A stretch of 64,000 bases of DNA. Origin: Albifimbria verrucaria (lineage: Eukaryota; Ascomycota; Sordariomycetes; Hypocreales; Stachybotryaceae). Both the position numbers and the translations under genes were made by a program. The notes under the pieces were generated by a model that made no database searches, was not told the origin of the DNA, and saw only the letters and a program-made list of their open reading frames with translations. The stretch covers positions 37,923-101,922 of the forward strand of contig JAHREC010000038.1 in assembly GCA_020081605.1 (NCBI GenBank), given 5' to 3'. Below, one piece after another: positions 24,674-34,784 of the stretch (position 1 is the stretch's first letter; each line of letters starts with the position of its first letter).

Positions 24674-25905
24674 ATGGAGTTTCCTCAATTTTCTCGATTT
24701 TCTCCAGAAATTATGAAATCGATAATCGAAGCTTGCGACACTAAAATGTTTCGGCCTCTCAGCACAACCAATAGAACTTGTCGTCTTTGGTCGAAGCCGT
24801 TCCTATTTCATTCAATTTACCTTGGTGGAGATAGAAAAAATTTCCAAAAATCTCTACAAATGTTCCTTGCCTCGGATATCCCACGCCTTGCGAAGTGAGA
24901 ATATTCATATACTCATTCTCATTTCTGGATTACCCCGAAACTAATCTCAAAGATCTCAGGTTTGCCAGACTTGAATTGTCACAGACAACTGTTAAGGAGA
25001 ACTTAGAATCCGATAACAAAATTCTGCCTTCGTTAATTATCGATGCCATTTCGGCCATGGCGAATCTGAAGGGCTTAAGACCAGACTTTGGCCAGTTATC
25101 ACGAGTTGAAAGCAAGTCCTTCATCGAAAAACTCAAGAGCCTGGACAAACAATGGTTCTTCTCACATCTAATACTCGATCTCAATATTGAATACATCTTT
25201 GACGAAGATTCCTGGCACGATGTTCTGCAATCAATCCTTGCGAAGCTCAATCTAGCAAGCCTTCAATCCATCCATGCCACATATTCACCCGGTTCTGATC
25301 TAGATGAAAAGATCGTGTGGAGGCCATACCCTGGGCTCAAGGAGCTCCATGTAAACAGGATAATTTCGAAACAATGCAATCTGCTCGATTCATTTCCCTA
25401 CCTTCATGTCAACCTTGCCCGTAAGCATCACAAGTCACTAGAAAAACTTGTCTTTGGGCTGGAGTATGGATGTGAATATACTACAGAACCTAGCAGCACC
25501 ACTCTTGAACAATTTGTAAGGTTTCAACGAAATTTTGAACTCTAGCAGCACAGGTACTGATAGTATGTGTCACAGTATAATTACTATGGGCTGTTGATAA
25601 AGGAATTGCGCCAGTTTCAATCCCTTCGGTGTTTTTATCTCTATATTCATGAAAACCAGCTTAACTCTCAATTTGTTGATTACAGTGCTGGTAATGCAGA
25701 CGCTACTGGAATCTGGATTGAAGATTTAATACGAAGAATCGGAAGAGATGTTGATCATCTGCAAATAATCTGCATTTTCAATGACACCTCCATATACAAG
25801 GGGCACAAAAGTGGCGGCAGTATGCGGGTTGATTCTTACCCTTGCGAGAACAAAGGAGCCTCCTGGCGAGCTAAGACCCTAAAAAGTGGATGTAGTGACC
25901 AGTAA
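24674..25905 (+). CDS. F-box-like protein, three exons, intact
   Basis: Three exons (24,674-24,894; 24,960-25,515; 25,576-25,905) are separated by introns of 65 nt (GTGAGA, CTAATC branch, CAG) and 60 nt (GTAAGG, TACTGATAG branch, CACAG). All phases close and give about 368 residues. The N-terminus (FSPEIMKSIIEACD, TTNRTCRLWSKPFLFHSIYL) has the pattern of a fungal F-box, a Skp1-binding adaptor of SCF ubiquitin ligases. The rest is helical and weakly repetitive, as in many lineage-specific F-box proteins. The substrate is unknown. The apparent frame change near 24,895 is an intron, not a mutation. The last residues could extend through a further unseen exon. Confidence 0.7.
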
Positions 25906-26196
25906 CGGAACGGCAACTATAGAAAAGGGTCAAAGGACTGGGCAGCCTTACGAAGCGACAACAAAGCAACACAGGGGGCTTTTTATGATTATAGCTTTTA
26001 GTTGCTCCATTTCTATTGTTTTCAATCTGCAGTTCGCATATGAGAATTTTCCAATTATTTTTGCACCGTCGCTAGTTATGTTCCACATTCTCGCCTTCAG
26101 AGATTCCTTCATACCTCATATCAGACAGCGGGCTTACCTCTCCAGCTTGTTCTCCAATAGAGGTCGTTTGTATTATCATATTGGGTGTGCTTCCAG

Positions 26197-26549
26197 TTAC
26201 GGTTGGGGTGCAGGTGGGTTTAGAACCATCTTCGTATGTGAGAGGAGTCGTGCTATCGAGGAACAGTGTCTCTTCTTTTTAGATCGTAAAGCAGCCTTTA
26301 CGCGTAACAGTTCCGTTCCCTGAGGTTGCAAAACAGTCTTCACTCTTGACAGATCCGTTCCCTGAGATTGCAAAGTGGCCTTGACTTCCAACAGCTTCGC
26401 TCCTTGCGGTTGTAAAACGGTTTTATTTGTTGGCCGTTCTCTAATACATGAGTAGATCCTCTCTCAAGTTTCCCAGCATGGCATTCTTTCGACTCATTGA
26501 TTTTTATATGCAAGATTCTTTTCTGTGCATCGGTTGGAAGGAACAGCAT
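26197..26549 (-). pseudogene. Unknown repeat-containing protein remnant
   Basis: Minus-strand frames contain a 14-residue repeat (KTVLQPQGTELLRV, KATLQSQGTDLSRV and a third copy) followed by a basic tail KSKKKRH-like. An upstream frame starting at 26,549 (MLFLPTDAQKRILHIKIN) joins only with a frame change near 26,430. The repeats have a heptad-like hydrophobic spacing, so a coiled coil is possible. The gene is probably broken or incomplete. I do not recognise it. Confidence 0.35.
26288..26425. repeat. 42-bp tandem repeat, 3.3 units
   Basis: Units at 26,288-26,329, 26,330-26,371 and 26,372-26,413 are followed by a partial unit. The period is a multiple of three, and on the minus strand each unit codes for 14 residues. 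Confidence 0.8.
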
Positions 26550-27325
26550 TATTGCACTTAAATTTTAGTTTGCGGCAATGCTAGCATGCTCGAAATCAAC
26601 ATTAGTTCAACCTAAGCTCAGCAGAGAAGTATGGCCCAAAGCTAGGCGACACGCTGCCTCTTAGGTGCTAGCCCAATAATATCGACTATCCCATTGTGTG
26701 TTCCGTTCTGTGCGGCCTGGTAGTGAGGAATATGAGTTAATATGTTGATATTGCCCAACACGTCTGTGAGAGAAGGAAGACTATAACCCATGATACAAGT
26801 GTGTCTCGAGAACCTTGACTTCGCAAAAGAACTGTAATGTTGTGGAAGTTGCTGTTGTCTATGGCGGAATTCAAGTAATAGGGGTAGGATCAGGTTCACC
26901 CTCCGATTCAAAGCAATAAGAAAAGCCATATCAGTGCACTCGAGGATCCGCCGTAGTCTCATTTACCCGCCAGGTGGAGCTGCATGGGCTGTGACTGGTG
27001 TGGCGTGGCCATATAAGTAATAAGAGAAATGCGGGTACATCCGCCATCGACCGACCTAAAGACTCTTAGTTCACTTTTGAAACAGTAGAAACGAACGGGC
27101 TCTAAACGTGTCCTCATGTTTGGTAAATATTCGAAAACAGGAGTGAAGCGAACAAGGGCATCAACGATTCCCTCGTTTGACAGCTACAGCACCCAATAAG
27201 GCCCAGGCCATGGGTCAAAGCTTGCACTGCCAGGAACCGAATGCCACCAGTATTTTCTAGTTAGCGTCATTATATAATATCAAGGTATAATCACTGTCCA
27301 TTATATTAGCTCCTTGTTACAGACT
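26426..27325. other. No firmly supported gene
   Basis: A minus frame of 106 codons (26,642-26,962) has an ATG and a basic end, but no recognisable domain or neighbouring exon. The rest shows nothing. Confidence 0.35.
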
Positions 27326-28746
27326 ATGCCTCGATCCTATTTACATCTACTCCGTGAACTATCGGCTGTGAGCATATCTAATCATCCTTGCATCCTATCG
27401 CTCCTCACCTGCCTTGTATTGAGTTTTAAACTACCTCGTACCATGCTTGCTATACATCCGCCTCCGGAAAGGGGTTTGCCAAAAGCCGCAAACCAAATCC
27501 CCAGCATAAAGGCGTTGCGAGAAAAACTAGCTCGTCTCTCCGACACGGAGATCTATCAACATTTCAAGTCCAAATGCAAGAGCTTTATGGCAGAGTTTCT
27601 CGCCGGTGAGAAACTTCAAGTAGGTGACCTCTGTCGATGGAAAGAAAATCAGCAGTTAGAACAGCTGGCATCGAAGTTTATTGATGAACACGGGGGCCGA
27701 TTCTGGCCTGATACACTTGTCAAAAACACTGCACAGTAAGAAAGAAATTTCCATTGGCCATGTCTGTTAGCTGAATATCAGAGTTAGTATCCGATGCCTG
27801 TTGATCCAGCTCTTCCTCAAGATCAGCTACGATCAACGCCGCAATAGGCTCAAGAAAGATTTATGCAGTGATCTTAAACAGGAATCTCACGCGCTGGCAG
27901 TTCCATTGGAGAGCTGGTTAAGACAGTCCAAATCTCCTGTGGGAGACAACGCAATAAGCTCAGGTTCTCCTACAATAATTGGTGCTAATTCACATACCTC
28001 GTCATACGAACCATCCACCGAGACACCGCATCCATTTACTAGAGCCGTCGACGTGAGTCGCCATGAACAGGTGCCGGCGCCCAATGACCAGCGACCAGCC
28101 AGCAGATCAGCACCTGTCAAAATAACTGAGAATCAGAGAACGAAGACCTCGATCACAGACGAAAGAAGCTGTAGATCGAGAACAATTTTCGGCGCTAGAG
28201 GGCGAGTCGGAACGAGAAGATTTGGACACCGACCTACATTGGCAAATTCCGAGTGGCAATCTGCACCGACTCTATGGTCGGATCCTGCCCCTACCACTAC
28301 TGTCAACCAAGCCATCGACAGGCCGACATTGGAAAACCTGGCTGAAGAAGACCTACCCGAATTATCAAACAAGATGGATTTCCTCCGCAGCAGAGTTGCG
28401 TGTTACCCAAGAATATTCCATTTCCGAAAGAGGGGTAGTCGACTTATGCTTTGAAGAAGCTGCCCTGGATTGTATGATGCAACAGTTTCCTCCCCAGTGT
28501 CCTGCCCAAGTTTGCTTTTTCAGATATCATTTCAAAGAGAAAATTTTCGAAAGGGTGGTTCATCAGGAGAGTTCAGGATCTTATGAACAGGAACTCAGTA
28601 CTGTTAAACTTTTCATTCAAGGTGTTGAATTCCCACTACAGATTGAAATGGGTCCTTCTGGAGACTTCTATATGATAGTACTTAGAGGAGGGAGTGGAGC
28701 GAATGTTGAGAATTCTCAATTAGATAGCTGCTCGCAACAGGAATGA
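27326..28746 (+). CDS. Unknown fungal protein, two exons, one frame break
   Basis: Exon 1 runs from ATG 27,326 (a second ATG at 27,443 is possible) to 27,735 and includes PSIKALREKLARLSDTEIYQ. A 46-nt intron (27,736-27,781, GTAAGA, GCTGAAT branch) follows. Exon 2 begins VSIRCLLIQLFLKISYD, and the phase closes. The middle is long, polar and probably disordered. Near 28,385 the frame changes by one, and the C-terminal part (ERGVVDLCFEEAALDCMMQQ, VCFFRYHFKEKIFERVV, GVEFPLQIEMGPSGDFYMIV) looks like a compact beta-rich domain. The stop is at 28,744-28,746. I do not recognise the family. The break could be a sequence error or mutation. Confidence 0.5.
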
Positions 28747-30163
28747 ACAGCACCGCGGTATCATTCCCTTCATTACCTTACACCAGGATTCTCAAAATGA
28801 TAGGCACGTGGAAGTGAGACTACTCTTGCATTCATTCATTCATTCATTATTACTTTTATTATATCTTCTTATTTCAAGTAACTAAAAGACGAGTGGTGGT
28901 TTCCTCAAGGGAATGATAACCGCGCTCGCTCAGAAAGATTTACATTTCAACTTTGACGTTCTGGCTAGAAGTGCTAATGCAACAAAGTAAAGCCAAATCC
29001 TATGGAATAGCCCTTGTTGCCAAAAGGCGCCAGCGTCAATGTGGTCTATCGTACGCCACTCGTAATTAGTCCACCCATCCGTACATCGGCTGTCTTCCAG
29101 TTGTTTCGTAGAAAATTTCCCACAAACTCTCCAGTAGTATCATGGAATACATGGGTTTTACTTAAATCACATACCTTTGCTATCTCGTTAGTCTAGAAGG
29201 GCCTTCCTTACGGTGTGGCGGTGTGGCGGTGTATGTAGCAAGATATCAATTTCGTCTAAAAGCGTCTCAAAGAGCGTCATGATGATATCATAAGGTTAAG
29301 TGGTGCCCAATAAGTTCTCTCTCACGTCTCACCTCAGTTTGAGTCCTGGACCGCCTATTTTGCTGCTAATAACTTGAAAAACTTTGCCTTATCTTGCCCC
29401 AGGGTACCAAAAAGGAAGATATAAATGTTTTGAAACGGATTGTTGGTCTCTAGGTTGTTCGTACGCAACACAACTCGTACGGTCGATCGATATCAACCAA
29501 CGATCTCGATATGTCTAGCTTCAACCGTGAGCCCCCGAGCTCTGCATCATAACCTGCAAATGGTGCTCATAAAAAAATGTTTTAGTCTGCCTTGTCTCGA
29601 ATCTCAACTTAAAGTTTGCTCATCATGTTCCTCTATCGTCTTTATCTGCCTTCAGGACACCACAAGCATCGTGTCTACCAAGGTAACCATATCTGCGTAC
29701 TTGCTTAAGTCTATCACCCACTACTCCGCACCACTAGCTTTTACCATTGTTTGCACACCAGGTATCTGTCTACTATATTCTGGACGAGAAGCCGAAAGCA
29801 GGATTCTCTCAACGCGAATGTATATCTTTCTAAAGGCTTCTTGTCTGTGCGATTTTGTACTTTCACGGAGCACCATGATAAGTCTGTCGGTCAAATTAGA
29901 TTCATCTCTGTCTCCTACAAATTCTCACAAGATCATTGTTGTCAAAATTATGCTCTAGGCACCGATCGCTCTTCCATTCTAATACATAACATCATAGTCA
30001 TCATCTACCATGCCTTGCAAAGGCCCTCATCCTCTCGCCTTTTTTGCTCGTTGCTATGAATGATCAGACTAAAGGAATTGCCAAAAATCATGAAAACGCC
30101 CACCACGTCTCGGTTTTTGTAAACAGTGAGTCACGAGATGCGGCAAGGACTTGACATAGGTCT
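28747..30163. other. No firmly supported gene
   Basis: A short (CATT)n microsatellite lies near 28,830-28,848 and a GGCGGTGT repeat near 29,212-29,232. Plus frames at 29,440-30,059 contain protein-like pieces (SVYYILDEKPKAGFSQREC) near GT/AG signals, but I could not build a consistent gene. Confidence 0.35.
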
Positions 30164-30570
30164 CTATATTGGATCAAAATCATGATACGCGGTGGTCACT
30201 ATCGGACGCTGCGGTGACATGATCTTGTGTGTCCAATATTCCTTGGAGCTCGAAGATGATAACAAGACTGGAATTATGCTCCAGGGTTGATCCGACCCAG
30301 TTGCTTGTTGAGACGGCGATGCCTTTCGACTCAGGGAGTCCTCACCATCGGGGTGGTCGTGGATGAGAATTTCAGTGTAGAACTCGAATTTGGGGAGCGG
30401 CGTGCAACCAGTACCGATTCCAAATAGTTCGGCACAAGCGTGATCCAGTGACAACCGACACGCATATCGACCACCGAGAAGATAATCCCCACAAGACTCG
30501 CACCATCCTGGATAAGTCGCTAACTGGTACACTCTCTCAGCGCGATATTCGGATTTATATCCCTGGTTGT
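30164..30570 (-). CDS. Unknown Cys-containing protein fragment
   Basis: A minus frame begins in no ATG context (DNQGYKSEYRAERVYQ) and continues through YPGWCESCGDYLLGGRYAC and HACAELFGIGTGCTPLPKFE to a stop at 30,164. Cysteine spacing suggests disulfides or a metal site, but no family is recognised. It is probably an exon of a larger or decayed gene, since an in-frame TGA lies just upstream. Confidence 0.3.
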
Positions 30571-30971
30571 CATGAGGAGTTCAGACACATGGGCCCAGAG
30601 AAGGTTGAAGCGGAGCGTTCGGTGAGGTACGGCAGGTGGCCAATGTTGGTTCTGGCAGGTACATGGCAGCCAAACGGATAAAACTGCCTGCCATACTGTA
30701 TCCCGAGCGCACTTTTGTGAGGCGCGAAATTGAGACCTCATCCCGTATTTCACATATAAGCAAAGTTCAAGCAGATCTGTCTCGTTGATTACCAGCTAAC
30801 TTCACTAGAAACACATCATTGAATACATAGAAGCCCAGTGCGAACGCGCCCCATATATATATTGTATCTCAGAAAAGTCAACAAAGTTGCTCAAAGACTG
30901 CAATTGTACGCCAATAGTCACCTGCATCCAGTCGCCTCAATGTTATAAACTCCGCTTGTAATTGTTGTGAA

Positions 30972-31334
30972 ATGGCATTGCTCGAGTTCATACGCAGCGC
31001 TGTGCAAAATTTAGCACGATTTCGTAGTGCTCATAGGACTGCCAGAAGTCTGATTAGAAAATCCATCGAAATGCCTGTGCCCAGAAGCTCCACAAAGTCG
31101 GTATCTTCCTATACCATCTCCTCTGGGGACTCCTGGCTTCGCGCGTTGTTCGATGGAGCTGAGGATATGCGCAGGGCATATCGTTGGGGCGGTGCAAATG
31201 GAGGAGAAATTGTGAAGCTAATGGCGCCGTGGGCGAGAAAAGTACACCACTCTACTAATCACAACAACATCGAGGTTAACGGAGGTTCGAAGCATGTAGC
31301 CACACGCTGCCTGTTTTCACCACCAACACCATAA
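30972..31334 (+). CDS. Unknown ORF, possible upstream exon
   Basis: A 120-codon frame with an ATG (MALLEFIRSAVQNLARF) and basic amphipathic N-terminus, which could be a mitochondrial presequence or chance. It lies just upstream of the trypsin-fold pseudogene in the same orientation and might be part of it. No domain is recognised. Confidence 0.25.
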   Translation: MALLEFIRSAVQNLARFRSAHRTARSLIRKSIEMPVPRSSTKSVSSYTISSGDSWLRALFDGAEDMRRAYRWGGANGGEIVKLMAPWARKVHHSTNHNNIEVNGGSKHVATRCLFSPPTP

Positions 31335-31454
31335 GATTTGTTCTCATCTAATACATCGCCCCGGTGGTCCCGTGTCGTGGACGTCCAGGCACCCAGATTG
31401 TGACCCTAGCAGTTCAAGGAACGGTTGGGCTGAATGAGGCTGCTGACGGACCAG

Positions 31455-32675
31455 TACAAAAGTGGAGAACATTCACGATCCTGGGGCTGTGCGGAGGGCT
31501 GAGGATAACTCTCACCCCGCTTTTACGCTGGACATCACGGAGCCATTCGAGGAAACCTCTTTCCATATCTTCTCCATTCCTTTTCTTCATTTTCCCCAGC
31601 TAGACAAGCAAATTCAGTAGCGCTTGAGTCGTCGATTGGCGGGGTCATGGAGTCACACCCACAAAGCAAGGTCCGTGTTCAGGTTATCTGCGATTCGATT
31701 CCATTGGGTGATGATTCTGCGTGCAAGACTCCATATGAAAATACACTCTGTGGTCTACCAATTCGTCTTGAGGCCAACGACATTACTGCATTTGCGACAT
31801 TTGGAGGTCTTGTAAGGCTGGAATTCGGACCAAACGAATCTCAAGTGGTCGGCCTCACAGCTGGTCACGCCGTGCGCAGATGCATTGAGAACGACTCCGA
31901 CAGCTCCTCGACTGGTAGTTCCAAGGGAGACTCAGATCTCAGTAGCAGCTGTTCTGATCATGTGCTGATTTCATGGAAAGACTCCGACTCACAATCCCAA
32001 CAAAGGGCTGCGATTGGTGAGACATCTGATGCTCAGCCCTGGGACTTTGAGCATCCCAGAACGCTTGGTGGCATTCTATGGTCGAGAGACGAAACTCAAA
32101 ACGATAAGCCTATCGATAACTCGTTCGATTGGGCTCTTTATAACTCTTAATGAATTCAAGCCAAATCAGCTACCAGCTTTCATGCTCGATAGCAGATTCT
32201 ACCAAGGGAGTGTGGGTATCACGGAATACCGCAAGCAGTCGCCCGCCATGGTCGTGACACAGTCAGAGGATCGTGTCAGTATTATATCCAGTTCTGGAAG
32301 CCTTAAATCCGGCCACTTGACACCTGAACTTCCATCGATCCTCATCGACCCCAGCGGCACTTTCGTTAATGCTTACATGCTGGTTTTGGACGCGGGCCAC
32401 AGTATGACCCCATCGAACTTTGCTTCGGGCTTTGATAGTAAGCTAATAATGCATTAGAAATCGTTGATGGCGATGCCGGATCATGGGTCATCAAAGAATA
32501 CACCCACGACGTGATTGGGTACATCATAGCCACGGATGATCTAGATCGTTGTTATATTATCCCTCTCGACACTGCTTTCCGTGAAATCCAAGAAAAATTG
32601 GGTGCCACTCGCGTCAGCCTTCCTACCGTACAAGATATCGAGAATGCGCGCCAGAATAACTGGACTTTGAAGTAA
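31455..32675 (+). pseudogene. Trypsin-fold protein lacking catalytic Ser, interrupted
   Basis: Coding signal begins near 31,455 (KVENIHDPGAVRRAEDN) and moves frame near 31,610. It then shows a chymotrypsin-like fold pattern: VVGLTAGHAVRR with the usual histidine (His codon 31,866-31,868), FDWALY with the usual aspartate, and GDAGSWVIKEY, where the catalytic serine is alanine. The end (GYIIATDDLDRCYIIPLD) is typical of fungal trypsin-like domains that also occur as N-terminal modules of STAND proteins. A frame break lies near 32,145 (LYN/LNEF). A 20-nt segment at 32,438-32,457 with GTAAGC, CTAAT and TAG must be skipped to enter the last part in frame. The stop is at 32,673-32,675. It is probably inactive as a protease. 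Confidence 0.6.
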
Positions 32676-33791
32676 AGTTCGTTGCCTTCTCGTAGCCTAG
32701 TGAGATTTGAGATGTCATTTGACGTAACTATATTGAACTAGCCGGTTTATATGATCGGCGATGGAGCTAGTATGGTCTTACGAATTCATCATTATGGGTG
32801 AAAATATATGGAGGAGAGTCTTCTCCGATTACTAAGGTAGAGACTGCGGCTGCTAGATGGCTGGGCAGAAATCTCAAACCAGTCTACGTACATTTATAGG
32901 CAGGGCGCTGGTGTAAGGACACACCGTTAGTTGTATGGCTAGTGTCTCATCCCATAGTATGGCAAAGAATAGAAATACTGAGTAGCCAAGGTGAGCGTAT
33001 CATTCCTGCTCCCCAAGGACCCAGTCTTGCAGGCCAATCACGACGTCTTCTATAAATGCCATGAGAAATTGTACACTGCGGAGTGTTATCTCCTTCACTA
33101 GAGTTGAAAAGGGTTTAGGCATGTGCATTGCCAACCAGGTTGAGGTCCAAACCATTGACCTTGGGTTGCAAAACCGAAAGCTTTTAACCTCCTTGTGATA
33201 TGGGATGTAAGACATACTTGCACACAAGTACAGGCCGGCCTGGTGCAGTAGAGATGATGGTGTCCTCAAGCAATTTATCAGCCTACTCCCGAACCATGCT
33301 TAATTGTTCATAGAAAGAAGGACTCACAAGCGTTCAATCGAATACGGCTATCGCTGCGAGTGAGAAGGGTGAATAATCCCAAAGGTACTTCAGTTACTAC
33401 TGTCAGTGCAGTTGATGAAAGCGTGATTTCGTAGAAACAATATGTTTCTCGGCTTTTAGCTATGACTATGAGTCATCTCTTGAGCACTCCAACATGAAGA
33501 GAAATGTGCAGCACAGTCCCCAAAACCTCCTTGCTACGAAGGGGAACGCATGCGCCACAATGGCGACAATGTGAAAGCAGGAAATTGCGTTGCGGGTTTT
33601 TGCGTAGGCAGCGAACGCCGGGGAACCCGGAGGAATTGAAGCCTTTCGCAAGGCAGCACGGCTAGATCGAGGACGCTATAGAGAGCGGGAGGTGGCCTTC
33701 CTAATGAAACAAGTTGTGTCGTTGAACATCGGGCGGATGATCCCCGAGGAGCGGACATTTGGAGCCGTGATACGGCCCATATTTTTAGCTG
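32676..33791. other. No firmly supported gene
   Basis: Minus frames at 33,000-33,269 and 33,466-33,758 and fragments near 32,740-32,890 are short. None can be assigned. Confidence 0.35.
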
Positions 33792-34784
33792 ATGCGGTTC
33801 TTCCTAGTCGAGTATGAGTCATATGTGCACGTCTTCCAATCCACCCTGTTCGAGGTGTTCCCCAAGTTTTTGTGCGCGTAGACGCGAGTTTTGAGGTATG
33901 TCTTGACGAGATGGCACGCCGCTATGTACAGGGTGGCGAGCGGGGCCTCAACCTTGCGCACTCGGAGGTTGTTGCGATTATGGACCGACTGAGCGGTTGC
34001 ATTTTCACGGGCCATTAGCGTCATCCGCCTAAGCCAGTGCTCCGGCCGCTCGGAATGTTGGTGAGCCTCTGCCACGGGGCCTGGCCGTATATTGACAGGG
34101 TGAACCTCGACCTCAGAGGGGACGGTGGTGGTGGCAGCGGCCAAGCCCTCGTAAACATGGTCAAGTGGCCACGGTGCAGCACGACGCGCCGGCCGATGCT
34201 CCTGCATATGGCCAAACTTCAATACCACTACGGCGCGCAGATTGCGTCGAACCATGAGAGCAAACTTTGATTCGAGCACTCAGGCGGAGCTGCGCTTGGC
34301 AGCCCGTCAGGTGTAGCTGAGTTCATACCGGAGCCATTTCAGGAGCTGTGGATTCCAGTCTGAGTCGTCTATGGTCCAGCAGCTGCGACATAGGCTGCAT
34401 AGAGGCGGCAGCAGTAGCGGCGGAGCCACCTAGGGCGATAGCCGTGTCATGACAATGGCCGATGTTAAGACTTACGACGCCGCTATCACGGCACGGGACC
34501 AGGTGGATGATGTCATCACTTGGAGAAGGTTTCAGCGACTTTCCAATGGTCTCCTGCCAGGAGGTCACGCATGACCGTCAAAGGTAGCCGATATATGCAC
34601 ACGGTACGACTTCGCCGAGGACTTTATCAGTGCAGTTGGCAGCAATAATGGGAAGGATATGTTATCTTCCAAGAATGGAACATGGCCGCTGAAGCTCCGC
34701 CTAGGCATATCTAAGATCTGCGAGGTGACCGGCGCCATAAAGCCTAAAGATTGGGGTGGGGATCTCCACGGGTCTACCGCTTAG
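33792..34784 (+). pseudogene. Heavily decayed unknown gene
   Basis: From ATG 33,792 (MRFFLVEYESYVHVFQSTLF) the frame changes near 33,870, where one T missing from a T run explains it. It then runs VRVDASFEVCLDEMARRY and VVAIMDRLSGCIFTGH to a TAG at 34,016-34,018, continues through WPYIDRVNLDLRGD and NMVKWPRCSTTRRPM to a TGA at 34,268-34,270, changes frame again near 34,370, and shows TAG 34,431-34,433 and TGA 34,572-34,574 before ADICTRYDFAEDFISAVGS and a final TAG at 34,782-34,784. All four internal stops fit C-to-T change of CAG or CGA. The large minus frame here (33,785-34,279) is its shadow. The family is unknown. Confidence 0.5.

Noticed and set aside
24890..24960. Apparent frameshift in the F-box gene
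   Set aside because: A 65-nt intron with GTGAGA donor, CTAATC branch and CAG acceptor explains the frame change and the phases close.
33785..34279. 164-codon minus-strand frame taken as a gene
   Set aside because: The plus strand shows a clearer, though interrupted, coding sequence over the same bases. The minus frame is its shadow.
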